From Myxococcus stipitatus (GTDB lineage: Bacteria; Myxococcota; Myxococcia; Myxococcales; Myxococcaceae), in assembly GCF_038561935.1 (NCBI RefSeq), contig NZ_CP102770.1, forward strand, positions 1,364,001 to 1,428,000: 64,000 bases of DNA, read 5' to 3'. The position numbers and the translations under genes were made by a program. Position 1 is the stretch's first letter. Each line of letters starts with the position of its first letter. The notes beneath the pieces were generated by a model, which had not been told where the DNA came from, did no database searches, and saw only the letters and a program-made list of their open reading frames with translations. This document shows, piece after piece, positions 9,165 to 18,311 of this stretch.

Positions 9165-10586
9165 ATGATGAGTCGGACGATGAGTCCTTCGCGCAAGTGC
9201 CCCCGCTGTGGGGTGAAACACCGCCAGGGTGTGACGGTCTGCCCGAAAGAGGTGTTTCGCGCGGACGTCGTCGCGTCGGGCGGTCCGTATCGCGCGGGCG
9301 ACGTCGAAGAGGACACGGACGGAGACACGCACAAGAGCCAGCGGGGCGTGTTGCCGCCTCCCGCGAGCGCGAAGCCCTCGGCGCCGAACGCGCCCGTGGT
9401 GAACGCGGCGCGGATGTTGAAGTGGGAGGAGTCCGTCACCCGCGACATGCTGGTGGGCTCGAAGGTGGGCGACTACGTGCTCAAGCGCCGCATCGGCAGC
9501 GGCGGCATGGGCATCGTCTACGAGGGCGAACACGCGGTCATCGGACAGCGTGTGGCCATCAAGGTCCTCCGCCCGGACGTCGTGGAAGGCCGTCGCGCCA
9601 GGGACCTGGCGACGGAGGCGCGCGCTGCATCGGCCATCCGTCACCGGGGCATCATCGACATCTTCGGCTTTGGTGTCATTCCAGACGTCGGGCAGTACCT
9701 GGTGATGGAGTACCTGGAGGGCACGCCGCTGGATGAGGTCATCCACCAGCGCGCGCCCCTGCCGGACTCGGATGTGCTCCGGATTCTGGATGCGCTGCTC
9801 GGCGCGCTGGGCGCGGCGCACGCGGCGGGTGTCATCCACCGGGACCTCAAGCCCGGCAATGTCTTCATCGTGCGCGACGAGGACGGCGCGGAGACGGTGA
9901 AGGTCCTCGACTTCGGCATCGCCAAGCGCAGCGAGGCGCCCCACGGGAGCACGCCGCAGACCCACGCCAACTCGATGGTCGGCACGCCCGAGTACATCGC
10001 GCCGGAGCAGGCGCTGGGCCAGCAGGTGAGTCCCCAGACGGACCTGTATTCGGTGGGCATCATCGCCTACGAAATGCTCACGCGCCGGCTGCCCTTCGAT
10101 GGGACGTCGCCCATGGCCATCGTCGTGCAGCACGTCCGCACGCCGCCGCCGAGGCCCTCCACCTTCGTGGAGCTGAATCCCGCGCTGGAGGCACTGGTGT
10201 TGCGCCTGCTCGCGAAGGAACCCTCGCAGCGGCCTACGTCGGCCGAGGCCGTGCGTCGCGAACTGAAGCTCATCCTCGCGTCGCTCACCGAGGGCGTCAC
10301 GCGGCTGTCCCCGGTCAAGGTGGACGCGCGGCATCCCTCGGAGGAGACGCAGGTGATGGCACCTCGGCTGGGACGTCGCGAGCGGCGCGTGCGGGATGTC
10401 CGCCCTGGCGCACGTCCCGGGGTGATGGCTCCGGCGAGCCTGACGCCCACCGCCACGATGTTGCTGGAGCAGACGGCCTTCGATGCGCCGGGGGGCCGTC
10501 TGACGTGGCCGCGCAAGTGGTGGTGGGCGGTGGGCATGGCCGCCCTGCTCGTCATGGTGGGCGGCTGGGCCGTCCTGGCTTCGTGA
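9165..10586 (+). CDS. Membrane-anchored eukaryote-type Ser/Thr protein kinase
   Basis: 473 residues. A short N-terminal CPRCG...VCP segment (about 11-27) looks like half of a zinc ribbon, with only three cysteines. The kinase domain runs about 105-370: Gly-rich loop GSGGMGIVYEG, catalytic Lys133 in AIKVL, the HRDLKPGNV catalytic loop with Asp227, DFGIAK for metal binding and GTPEYIAPEQ at the activation-segment end, so it should be active. A disordered linker follows, and a hydrophobic segment at about 452-470 is the last element, leaving almost nothing outside the cell: it has no PASTA or other sensor domain. Single-gene unit between glycosyltransferase blocks, suggesting a role in controlling polysaccharide synthesis; the target is unknown. 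Confidence 0.95.
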   Translation: MMSRTMSPSRKCPRCGVKHRQGVTVCPKEVFRADVVASGGPYRAGDVEEDTDGDTHKSQRGVLPPPASAKPSAPNAPVVNAARMLKWEESVTRDMLVGSKVGDYVLKRRIGSGGMGIVYEGEHAVIGQRVAIKVLRPDVVEGRRARDLATEARAASAIRHRGIIDIFGFGVIPDVGQYLVMEYLEGTPLDEVIHQRAPLPDSDVLRILDALLGALGAAHAAGVIHRDLKPGNVFIVRDEDGAETVKVLDFGIAKRSEAPHGSTPQTHANSMVGTPEYIAPEQALGQQVSPQTDLYSVGIIAYEMLTRRLPFDGTSPMAIVVQHVRTPPPRPSTFVELNPALEALVLRLLAKEPSQRPTSAEAVRRELKLILASLTEGVTRLSPVKVDARHPSEETQVMAPRLGRRERRVRDVRPGARPGVMAPASLTPTATMLLEQTAFDAPGGRLTWPRKWWWAVGMAALLVMVGGWAVLAS

Positions 10587-10612
10587 GTTGAGTCGAGCCG
10601 AGCCGAGTCCGC

Positions 10613-11758
10613 TCAGCGCGCGAGCCGCAGGTAGGCGTCCAGCACGGTGCGCGCGTGCGCGGCCCAGGTGAAGCGCGCGGCCCGAGCCAGTCGCGAGTCG
10701 AGCGCCGGAACCGGCAGGTCGCCCGTGAGCACCGCGTCCAGCGTCCGAGCCCACGCGGGCACGTCGCCCACGGGGCAGTACAGACAGGTCTCCGCGCCGA
10801 CCTCCCGGAGCACGGGCAGGTCACTGGCGATGACGGGAGCACCACACGCGAGGGCCTCGACGAGCGGGAGCCCGAAGCCCTCGGCTTCGCTGGGGATGAG
10901 CACGGCCTTCGCGTTCCGGTACAGCCCCGCGAGCGTCGCGCGCTCCTGGAACGGGGGCTGAAGCAGCGCATCTCCCATCCCCAGTCGCGCCACCTGCTCG
11001 CGCTGGGCCGCGTTCAGCGCGCCGCCCTGCTGCACCAGGCGCAGGTCGGGGTGGCGAGCGCGCAGCGCGGCGAAGACCTCGAAGAGGACATCCAGGCGCT
11101 TGCGAGGAATCGCGCTGCCGACATGCAGGAGATAGGGCCGTCCCCCCAGCGCGGAGAGCACCTGTTGGCTCCGGTCGCCCGGGACGGGCTCCCTGCGGTA
11201 CTCGGGCGAGACGCCCAGCGGCGCCGAGACGAGCCGGGACGGGTCCACCAGTCCATGCGAGAGCAGCTCGTCGCGGATGGCCTGCGTGGGGTGGAAGACG
11301 AGGGCGGCGCGCTCGAGGCCCCGGAGCTGGGCCTTCGCCATGAGCCGGAACCACGCGGGGCGAGGGTCTCGATGCGGCTCCACGACGGCGCGGAACGCGT
11401 CCAGGTCGAAGCAATAGACACCCGTGCGCGAGGCGGGGAGCACGTGCGCCAGCTGCGCGTAGGTGTGGTCCACGATGTGGAACGCGTCGAACCGCTGTCG
11501 CGCGAGCAGCGCGTGGATGGGATAGCGCCCGAACCGGCCGAGGAGGCGGTCCGCGTTGAACGCGGCACGACGCTCGCCCACGCGAGGCAGTCGGCGGACC
11601 ATCGTGGGCAGCGAGGGGCGCAGCCCTTGGACAGACACCTCGCGAGGATGCGCGGAGAGTCCTTCGAGGAGGGCTTCGCCCACCAGGTCCATGCTGGGCC
11701 AGCCCTCCTCGCGAGGGTCCATGAGCAGCGCGAGCCGGAGCGGCGAGGAGGACGTCAA
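10613..11758 (-). CDS. Glycosyltransferase family 4 protein (mannosyltransferase-like)
   Basis: About 381 residues from a TTG at 11758. The frame stays open further upstream, but the first GT4 strand (LRLALLMD) begins only a few residues after this TTG, a GGAG lies upstream of it, and the preceding gene ends at 11784, so the longer version is unlikely. Motifs: FHIVDHTYAQLAHVLP in the first domain, YLLHVGSAIPRKRLD opening the second, and E-x7-E EGFGLPLVE (about 293-301) followed by ALACGAPVIASD. Third and last gene of a minus-strand unit. It converges on the Ser/Thr kinase gene with a 26-bp gap that contains a GAGCCGAGCCGAG run. Confidence 0.88.
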   Translation of the reverse strand: MTSSSPLRLALLMDPREEGWPSMDLVGEALLEGLSAHPREVSVQGLRPSLPTMVRRLPRVGERRAAFNADRLLGRFGRYPIHALLARQRFDAFHIVDHTYAQLAHVLPASRTGVYCFDLDAFRAVVEPHRDPRPAWFRLMAKAQLRGLERAALVFHPTQAIRDELLSHGLVDPSRLVSAPLGVSPEYRREPVPGDRSQQVLSALGGRPYLLHVGSAIPRKRLDVLFEVFAALRARHPDLRLVQQGGALNAAQREQVARLGMGDALLQPPFQERATLAGLYRNAKAVLIPSEAEGFGLPLVEALACGAPVIASDLPVLREVGAETCLYCPVGDVPAWARTLDAVLTGDLPVPALDSRLARAARFTWAAHARTVLDAYLRLAR

Positions 11759-11783
11759 GGAAGGCTCCGAGAGGAGGCGGGGC

Positions 11784-12923
11784 TCACGGCGCTGGCCGCA
11801 GCAGTGTCTCCACCGTGCGCTCCAGCGCGAAGCGTTCGCGATAGACCTGGGCCGCGCGAGCCCCCAGCGCGGCGAGCTCCTCGGGTCGCGAGAGGAGCCG
11901 CTCGGCGGTGTCGATGAGCGCGCCAGGCGTGCTCCCATCCGTGAGGGCGACCGCGCCCGAGCTCTTCCAGAGGGGCTCCGTGAGGTGCCCTGTCTGGGTG
12001 ACGAGCGGCAGTCCCAACGCGAGCCCCGCCATGGCCGTCGTGCGGCGGGTGCTCACGCCATCGGGATACGGCTGCACCAGGAGGTCCATGGCCGCGAGGT
12101 GGGCCACCAGCGCGTCGGGAGCGAGCGAGTCCCGAGAGTGGATGCGCGAGCGCAGCCCCGGATGGCGGGTCGCCACCTCCTCGGCGAACTGCTGGCTGCC
12201 GCGCCCGAGCAGCAGCGCCTGTCGTCGCGCGTCCTGGTCCAGCAGCGGCACCAGGGCCGCTTCGAGCGGCGCGCGGATGGCGGAGCCGTACGTGCCGAAG
12301 TGGCCGAGCCACGGCCCCACGCCCAGCGTCGCGCGCACCTTCGCGAGCGCCATCGCCGGCACCGAGGTGGGGAGCGTGCTGGGCACAGGTCGCCACTCCG
12401 CGCGCTGGCGGATGGGGGAGGGGAGGTGCTCCGCCCAGGAGGGAATGGACACGAAGGCGCGGTCCGCCGCGCCCCCCACCAGTCGCGCCATCACCCGCGT
12501 GACACCCGCGAGCACCTGGTGCCGAGGCCGGGCGGACAGGCTCCAGGGGTAGACGATTTCGTGGAAGAAGACCCAGCGCTCATCCTGGCGACGCGAGGCG
12601 AACCACGCGCAGAAGGGCACGTTCATCGCCTTCATCCCGAAGGCGTGGGGCACGTACTGGAGCAACAGCCTGCGCGGCGCACGGCAGCGGTTCAGCTCTC
12701 GCGACAGCCCGCGCAGGCCCGGCGGCAGGAAGAGGCCGGGCGCACGGTGCACGGTGACACCGTCCTCCTCGAGCGTGCCCGACTCGCCCGGAGTCCAGAC
12801 ATGGACCTCCTGTCCCTCGCGGGCGAGCGCCTGGGCGACGAGCCGGGTGTAGTCGCTGACGCCGCCCGGCTGGGGTGGGTACTCACCGGTGAGCAGGTGC
12901 CAGGAGCGAGGCGGGTCCCCCAC
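11784..12923 (-). CDS. Glycosyltransferase family 4 protein
   Basis: 379 residues. N-terminus is a textbook GT4 opening (HLLTGEYPPQPGGVSDYT, about 9-26); the second domain includes LGHFGTYGSAI and RRTTAMAGLALGLPLVTQT where the donor-binding Glu would be. The usual E-x7-E appears degenerate here (the region reads YPDGVSTRRTTAMAG), as seen in some GT4 subfamilies, so donor binding may differ. The GTG start at 12923 lies 3 bp after the methyltransferase stop; 25 bp separate its own stop from the following TTG-start transferase. Part of a methyltransferase-GT-GT operon. Confidence 0.87.
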   Translation of the reverse strand: MGDPPRSWHLLTGEYPPQPGGVSDYTRLVAQALAREGQEVHVWTPGESGTLEEDGVTVHRAPGLFLPPGLRGLSRELNRCRAPRRLLLQYVPHAFGMKAMNVPFCAWFASRRQDERWVFFHEIVYPWSLSARPRHQVLAGVTRVMARLVGGAADRAFVSIPSWAEHLPSPIRQRAEWRPVPSTLPTSVPAMALAKVRATLGVGPWLGHFGTYGSAIRAPLEAALVPLLDQDARRQALLLGRGSQQFAEEVATRHPGLRSRIHSRDSLAPDALVAHLAAMDLLVQPYPDGVSTRRTTAMAGLALGLPLVTQTGHLTEPLWKSSGAVALTDGSTPGALIDTAERLLSRPEELAALGARAAQVYRERFALERTVETLLRPAP

Positions 12924-12926
12924 GGC

Positions 12927-13595
12927 TCAGGAGGCTTCCATGTCGCGGACGGCGAGCAGCTGGAAGGCGTGCTGGGGGAAGCGCGTGGCGAAGGGCTCGG
13001 TGAGGATGGACAGCCGGCTGCCCAGTCGCGCGGGCTTGATGCGCGGGTGCGCGAAGTCTCCGCGCAAGGGCTTCCAGCCGCTCATTCCCTTGACGCGATA
13101 GCCTCGCAGCTCGAAGTCATAGACCTCCCAACCCGAGCGGTGGACCTGGTGGACGTTGTTGTCCCACTCGTCCTGGGGAAGAAAGCCATTGGGCGTGAAG
13201 ATGACCACGCGCTTGCGCGCGAGGGATTCCATCATCTCCAGCAACTGGTAGCCCTGGGGCTTCTCGAAGTGCTCGATGACATCCAGCGCGACGACGGCGT
13301 CGAAGCTCTTGGGGGCGAAGTGCTTGCCCACCTCGAGCAGGTCCATGCAGTGGTACTCCTGATGGATGCCCGCGGCGCGGCTGCGCTCGATGCTCACCGA
13401 GTACCCATCCACGCCCACCGAGCGGGAGAAGTGCTGGGAGATGTGGCGAAGGGGCGAGCCCGACCCACAGCCGATGTCGAGCACGCTGTCGCAGGAGCCG
13501 ACCAGGGCTTCTCGCAAGGTGCGGTGGAAGACTTCGTGCTCGTCGACGAGCACCTCGCGCTTGAGGAACTGGAGGAGGGTCTGGCTCGGTGACAT
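12927..13595 (-). CDS. Class I SAM-dependent methyltransferase
   Basis: 222 residues, ATG start. SAM-binding motif I is VLDIGCGSGSPL (about 37-48), the acidic residue ending strand 2 is in SVGVDGYS, motif II/III is FDAVVALDVIEHFEKP, and a later VVIFTPNGF matches strand 5. Size and motifs fit a Methyltransf_11-type enzyme. In a polysaccharide locus it most likely methylates a sugar of the repeat unit or caps the chain; the substrate is not visible. First gene of the minus-strand unit. The 201 bp upstream separate it from the divergent flippase gene and should hold both promoters. Confidence 0.9.
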   Translation of the reverse strand: MSPSQTLLQFLKREVLVDEHEVFHRTLREALVGSCDSVLDIGCGSGSPLRHISQHFSRSVGVDGYSVSIERSRAAGIHQEYHCMDLLEVGKHFAPKSFDAVVALDVIEHFEKPQGYQLLEMMESLARKRVVIFTPNGFLPQDEWDNNVHQVHRSGWEVYDFELRGYRVKGMSGWKPLRGDFAHPRIKPARLGSRLSILTEPFATRFPQHAFQLLAVRDMEAS

Positions 13596-13796
13596 GGCCG
13601 ATGGACCGTAGCCTCGCGGCTCCGTGAGGAGCAACCTTCGTGGTGAAGGAGCGAGCGGACAGTCAGGCCCTGGCTGCTGGTGGGACGTGGTGCGCTGCTC
13701 TCGTTGCTTGTGAGGCCGGGGTGGGCCTCGTACCATCCGGCCACCTTTCGCGCGCTGGAGCGCGAGCGGAGGCCGGGAGCGGGCCTCACTCTGGCG

Positions 13797-15299
13797 ATGA
13801 ACGCGACCGCGGCACCCGAGGTGGACACCGGTGAGGTGAGGGCCCGTGCCCTGAAGGGCATGATCGTGCTGGTGGCGCGCACGCTGGCCTCGCAAGGGCT
13901 GCGCGTCGTGAGCGCCCTGGTGCTCTCCCGTCTGTTGTTCCCATCCGACTATGGCTTGTTTGGAATCGTCTCGTATGCGGCCTCCCTGGGGGTGTTCCTG
14001 GGCGACCTGGGCCTGAGCGCGGCGCTGGTGCGCCAGCCGCACGAGCCCACCCAGGACGAGACCTTCACCATCTTCTGGTGCCACCAGGCGCTCACGGCCG
14101 TCATCGTCGCGGTGGTGTGTGCGTTGGCTCCGCGTCTCACGGAAGGGTACGCGTTGGGTCCTGGCGCGGTGCCCATGGTGTGTGCACTGGCGCTGGGGTT
14201 GTTCCTGTCCTCGTTGCGAGTGATTCCGCTGATGGCGCTGGAGCGCAAGCTGGCCTTCCCGGCGATCGCCCGCGCGGAGCTGGTGGAGAACCTGGCGCAG
14301 GTGGCCTTCACGCTGGTGTTCGCCTGGGCGGGGATGGGGGCGTGGGCGCTGGCCCTGGGCGCGCTGGTCCGAGGGGTCGTGGGCCTCGTGTGCATCTGGT
14401 GGGCATCCCCCTGGCGTCCGCGCGGGGTGTTCCGGCTGGAGGTGCTGCGGCGCCTCTTGGGCTTCGGGCTGGCGTTCCAGCTCCCCCCGCTGGTGGCGGC
14501 GCTGGTGGCGGGGTGGGTGCCCCTGGTGGTGGGGCACGTGCTGGGAAAGGAGAGCGTGGGCCTGGTGAACTGGGCCTGGGCGCTGGCCTCCACGCCGATG
14601 ATGTTGAGCGCGGTGCTCAACCGCGTGGCGTTCCCCGCGTACTGCCGCTTGCAGGATGACCCGGCGGGGTTCGCGGAGTACCTGGCGACCTCGCTGCGGC
14701 GGCTGTCGGCGGTGCTGCTCCTGGCGCTCCCGGTGGCGGTGATGGGGATGCCGGTGCTGGTGCCGCTGTTCTTCGGAGACCGGTGGAGCGCGGCGGTGCC
14801 GCTGGTGCAATGGTTCAGCCTGGAGTGCCTGCTCGTCACGCTGACGGGGCTGCTCGCGACGGCGCAGAACGCGGGAGGTCGGCCCTGGGAGCGGCTGGTG
14901 GTGGTGGTCGGCGTGGGTGTGGCGAAGTGGGGCCTGGGGACGTGGGCCATCCACCGCTTCGGGTTGGCGGGCATCGGGCCCATGGGCGTGACGGTCTCCC
15001 TGGCGGAGGTGTGGGTGACGGCGTGGCTGGTGTCCCGGCTGAACCCGGCGCTGCGCGGGTTGGTGTTCCAGGTGGTGGAGCCCGTGGTCTTCGTGGGGAT
15101 GTTGCTGGCGGGGACCTTCGTGGCGGTCGAGGCGTGGGTGTTCGAGGGCGCGCTGGTGCGGTGGGTGGCGGGCGTGGGGGTGTTCACGTTGTTGCTGCTG
15201 GTTCGCGAGCGGGTTCCCGGGACGCTGTCGCTCCTGGGCGTGCTGCGCGACATCCTGGCCTTCGTCCGTTCGCGGCGGGCCGCCACAACAGGGATGTGA
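13797..15299 (+). CDS. wzx: Wzx-type polysaccharide flippase (oligosaccharide translocase)
   Basis: 500 residues with about 12-14 hydrophobic segments, the size and profile of the MOP-superfamily Wzx/polysaccharide_synt group. The N-terminal part (VVSALVLSRLLFPSDYGLFG) is characteristic: members begin with a helix and then LSRLLxPxDYGLFG. It flips undecaprenyl-pyrophosphate-linked repeat units to the periplasm for the Wzy polymerase. ATG 13797 is chosen because the membrane domain begins about 20 residues later; an open extension to 13680 contains no membrane segment. The two GT2 genes follow closely on the same strand. In M. xanthus terms the probable equivalent is WzxB (inference from context). 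Confidence 0.92.
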   Translation: MNATAAPEVDTGEVRARALKGMIVLVARTLASQGLRVVSALVLSRLLFPSDYGLFGIVSYAASLGVFLGDLGLSAALVRQPHEPTQDETFTIFWCHQALTAVIVAVVCALAPRLTEGYALGPGAVPMVCALALGLFLSSLRVIPLMALERKLAFPAIARAELVENLAQVAFTLVFAWAGMGAWALALGALVRGVVGLVCIWWASPWRPRGVFRLEVLRRLLGFGLAFQLPPLVAALVAGWVPLVVGHVLGKESVGLVNWAWALASTPMMLSAVLNRVAFPAYCRLQDDPAGFAEYLATSLRRLSAVLLLALPVAVMGMPVLVPLFFGDRWSAAVPLVQWFSLECLLVTLTGLLATAQNAGGRPWERLVVVVGVGVAKWGLGTWAIHRFGLAGIGPMGVTVSLAEVWVTAWLVSRLNPALRGLVFQVVEPVVFVGMLLAGTFVAVEAWVFEGALVRWVAGVGVFTLLLLVRERVPGTLSLLGVLRDILAFVRSRRAATTGM

Positions 15300-15307
15300 G
15301 GCATTCG

Positions 15308-16258
15308 ATGGCGAAGGCAGACCTGATCATCTCCATTGTCAATCACAGCAACCCCGAGCTGCTGCATGACTGCCTGCGCACGCTCTATGCGACGACGCGG
15401 GACTGCACCTTCGAGGTGTGGGTGGTGGACAACGCGACGGACGGGCGAGGCGTGGAGGCGATGCGCCGCGACTTCCCGCAGGTGCGCTGGTTGTTCAACA
15501 CGGAGCGCAAGGGGTTCTCGGCCAATCACAACCAGGTGCTGAAGCAGGCGCACGGGCGCTACATCTGCATCTTCAATGACGACACCATCGTGCACGAGGG
15601 CGCGTTCGACGCGCTCGTGCGCTTCATGGATGAGAACCCGCGCGTCGGAATGGCGGGGGCGCGGCTGTTGAACGCGGATGGCACGGTGCAGAACTGCACC
15701 TTCCGGCCCATGTCGTTGTCGGGGCAGCTGTTCGACCTGGTCTTCCTGCCGCGTCCGCTGCACTTCCTGAAGCGGATGGAGATCGACCCGGCGCAGTACG
15801 GGCATGAGGAGGCCCGGGTGAACTGGGTGCTGGGCGCCTGCATCGTCGTGCGCGAGGAGACGCTGGCGGAGGTGGGGCTTCTCGACGAGGCGATGTCTCC
15901 GTTGGGGAACACGGAAGACACGGACTGGTGTGTCCGCGCGTGGAAGGCGGGCTGGGAGGTGGCGTTCTGTCCGGAGGCGGTGATTACGCACCTGTCGAGC
16001 CGCTCGTTCCGTCCCTCGGCGACGGGACCGGACAAGGTGCGGGTGGAACTGTGGCGCACGCGGGTGGCGTACTTCCGCAAGCACCATGGCCGGCTGCAGG
16101 AGTGGATGCTGCGCGCCATCCTGGTGGGGACGTTGCCGTACAACTCGATGGTGCTGACGCAGACGTTGCTGCGGGGGCGGATGGCGCTGCCGGAGTTCCG
16201 CAGGCAGCTTTCGACGTTCCTGCGCATCTCCGAGATGGGCCTGCGGGCGCGGGTCTGA
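15308..16258 (+). CDS. Glycosyltransferase family 2 protein (rhamnosyltransferase-like)
   Basis: 316 residues. GT-A/GT2 fold: IISIVNHSNPELLHDCL at the N-terminus, VWVVDNATDG for the first nucleotide-binding strand, the acidic metal-binding motif in YICIFNDDTIV (about 90-100), and a later LGNTEDTDWCVRAWKAGW segment carrying the ED catalytic-base motif. This pattern is common among rhamnosyltransferase-type GT2 enzymes. ATG at 15308 lies 8 bp after the flippase stop; the next GT2 starts 1 bp after this gene ends, so the three form one operon. Confidence 0.92.
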   Translation: MAKADLIISIVNHSNPELLHDCLRTLYATTRDCTFEVWVVDNATDGRGVEAMRRDFPQVRWLFNTERKGFSANHNQVLKQAHGRYICIFNDDTIVHEGAFDALVRFMDENPRVGMAGARLLNADGTVQNCTFRPMSLSGQLFDLVFLPRPLHFLKRMEIDPAQYGHEEARVNWVLGACIVVREETLAEVGLLDEAMSPLGNTEDTDWCVRAWKAGWEVAFCPEAVITHLSSRSFRPSATGPDKVRVELWRTRVAYFRKHHGRLQEWMLRAILVGTLPYNSMVLTQTLLRGRMALPEFRRQLSTFLRISEMGLRARV

Positions 16259-16259
16259 C

Positions 16260-17177
16260 ATGCCGTTCTTCTCGGTCGTCATTCCCACGTACAACCGGGC
16301 GCGGCTGTTGGAGCGGACGCTCGCGTCGGTGTTCGCGCAGGAGGAGCGGGATTACGAAGTGCTCGTCGTGGATGACGGCTCCACGGACGACACGCTGGAG
16401 GTGCTGGGGCGGCTCGGCGAGAAGGTGCGGGTGTTCCAGCAGGCCAACGCGGGCCCGGGCGTCGCGCGCAACCTGGGCATCCGCGAGGCCCGGGGCGAGT
16501 ACGTGGTGTTCCTGGACAGCGATGACCTGTGGTTCCCGTGGACGCTCGCGGTGTACCGGCAGGTGCTGCGTGAGCAGGGGATGCCCGCGGTGGTGATGGG
16601 CTCGTCGGTGACGTTCCAGAAGGAGGACGAGCTGGAGCGGGTGGCGAGAGAGCCCCTGAAGGTGGTGCCGTTCCAGGACTATCTGGCGAGCGCGGGGGAT
16701 ACGACGCCGCGCACGGCGTGTGTCCTGGCGGTGAGGACGGAGGCACTGCGGCGGGTGGAGGGCTTCACGCCGTTGCGCATCGTCGCCGAGGACTACGATT
16801 TGCTGTACCGGTTGGGAACCGAGCCAGGGTTTGCCTGGGTGCGCGCGCCGCTCGCGGTGGGCTACCGGAAGCACGAGGGCTCCGAGTCCACGATGCTGGA
16901 GTCCGCCCACCGGGGAATGGCGTACCAGTTGATGCAGGAGCGCTTGTCTCGCTACCCGGGTGGGACGGAGCGGAGGCGCGAGCGGTTGCAGATGCTGCTG
17001 TACGCCACCCGGCATGTCTCACACGTGATGGTGGAGCACGGCAGGATGGACCTCGCGCTCGACCTGTATCAACGGAGCCTGCCGTATCATCTGGAGGTTC
17101 CTCGCTGGCGGTACATGCTCGGGTTCCTGCCCAAGCTGGCCGTGCGGAGGCTGCTCCGGAGCGTTCGCCGAGGCTGA
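16260..17177 (+). CDS. Glycosyltransferase family 2 protein
   Basis: 305 residues. Standard GT2 motifs: FFSVVIPTYNRARLLERTL (3-21), VLVVDDGSTDDT (about 35-46), GPGVARNLGIREARGEYVVF leading to the DSDD metal-binding motif (LDSDDLWFP, about 87-95), and IVAEDYDLLYRL with the putative catalytic base. The C-terminal 60 residues are amphipathic and Arg-rich without a membrane helix, so it is a soluble or peripherally bound cytoplasmic enzyme. It is coupled to the upstream GT2 gene by a 1-bp gap and ends the flippase operon; 132 bp follow before the ROK gene. Confidence 0.93.
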   Translation: MPFFSVVIPTYNRARLLERTLASVFAQEERDYEVLVVDDGSTDDTLEVLGRLGEKVRVFQQANAGPGVARNLGIREARGEYVVFLDSDDLWFPWTLAVYRQVLREQGMPAVVMGSSVTFQKEDELERVAREPLKVVPFQDYLASAGDTTPRTACVLAVRTEALRRVEGFTPLRIVAEDYDLLYRLGTEPGFAWVRAPLAVGYRKHEGSESTMLESAHRGMAYQLMQERLSRYPGGTERRRERLQMLLYATRHVSHVMVEHGRMDLALDLYQRSLPYHLEVPRWRYMLGFLPKLAVRRLLRSVRRG

Positions 17178-17309
17178 GGCGCGACGTGTGCCTCCAGGCT
17201 CATCACGGGCCTGGTTCCTTGTCTGTCCTTCAGGCGGGTTCCCGTGCATCGGGCGGTGCTGTGCATCTTCCTGAGAGGGGAAGTGTGCACGCACTGCCGG
17301 AGGCACGGG

Positions 17310-18296
17310 ATGCGGTCGTCCGATGTGAAGGGGAGTGCTTGGGGAGGCATCGACCTGGGCGGGACGAAGATTGAAGCCGTTGTCGTCGACGGGGTGGGGA
17401 GGCCCTTGGGGAATGCTCGGCATCCCACGCCGGATGGTGGGCCGAAGGACGTGGTGCGTGCCATCTACGAGGCCCTGGAGGATGCCTCGCGGTCCGCGGG
17501 GCTGGCGCCTCGGCGGCTCGCGGGAGTGGGTGTGGGGGCTCCGGGCTCGGTGGACAGCAACACGGGGACGCTCGCGCGGGTGAGCAACGTGGGCAAGGGA
17601 TGGACGGAGCCCTATCCCCTCGCGGGCGCGCTCGCAGACCTGGTGCAGGGCCCGGTGGTGCTGGGCAATGACGTGCAGGTCGCGGTGACCGCGGAGTACC
17701 GGCTGGGCGCGGGGATGCCCTATCGCTCGGTGTTGGGCGTGTGGTGGGGAACGGGCGTGGGCGGAGGGTTGGTGTTGGATGGTGTTCCCTGGCGAGGGCG
17801 TGGCGCCGCGGGCGAGATTGGCCATGTGGTGGTGAAGCCCGGAGGCTCGCGCTGTGGCTGCGGGCGCCGGGGCTGCATGGAGGCCTACGCGGGCCGAGGC
17901 TGCCTGGAGCTCAAGGCGCGCAAGGCGGTGAAGCGGGGCGAGAAGACGATGCTGCTCGAGTGGATGAAGAAGAAGGACCGGACCCGGCTGACGAGCAGCA
18001 TCTGGAAGAAGGCGCTGGATGAGGGAGATGCCGTGGCGACGCGGCTCATCGACAAGGCGGTGTTGATGCTCGGAATCGGGCTTGCGTCCGCCATCAACCT
18101 GCTGGACGTGGACGCCATCATCCTCGGCGGAGGCTTGGGGACGCGGCTGGGCATCGAGTATGCGGACCGCATCCATGAAGCCATGCGCCCGCATGTCTTC
18201 GTCCCCGAGCGTCAGCCTCCGGTGGTGCTGGCACAGCTCGGAGAATTGTCTGGCGCCATCGGCGCCGCGCTCCTGGCGGAGCCTCCGTTGCACTGA
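17310..18296 (+). CDS. ROK-family sugar kinase (glucokinase-like)
   Basis: 328 residues. ATP-binding N-terminus GGIDLGGTKIEAVVVD, a conserved VGAPGSVD, catalytic Asp121 in LGNDVQVA, and the ROK zinc motif CGCGRRGCMEAYA (Cys182, Cys184, Cys189). ROK proteins of this size without an N-terminal helix-turn-helix are kinases rather than repressors; glucose or N-acetylmannosamine/glucosamine are usual substrates. ATG 17310 follows a GGAGG (17299-17303) at good spacing and removes an unlikely 22-residue extension. Sugar phosphorylation would feed nucleotide-sugar synthesis for the surrounding locus, but a link to central metabolism is equally possible. Confidence 0.9.
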   Translation: MRSSDVKGSAWGGIDLGGTKIEAVVVDGVGRPLGNARHPTPDGGPKDVVRAIYEALEDASRSAGLAPRRLAGVGVGAPGSVDSNTGTLARVSNVGKGWTEPYPLAGALADLVQGPVVLGNDVQVAVTAEYRLGAGMPYRSVLGVWWGTGVGGGLVLDGVPWRGRGAAGEIGHVVVKPGGSRCGCGRRGCMEAYAGRGCLELKARKAVKRGEKTMLLEWMKKKDRTRLTSSIWKKALDEGDAVATRLIDKAVLMLGIGLASAINLLDVDAIILGGGLGTRLGIEYADRIHEAMRPHVFVPERQPPVVLAQLGELSGAIGAALLAEPPLH

Positions 18297-18311
18297 GAGG
18301 GATTGGCCCTG

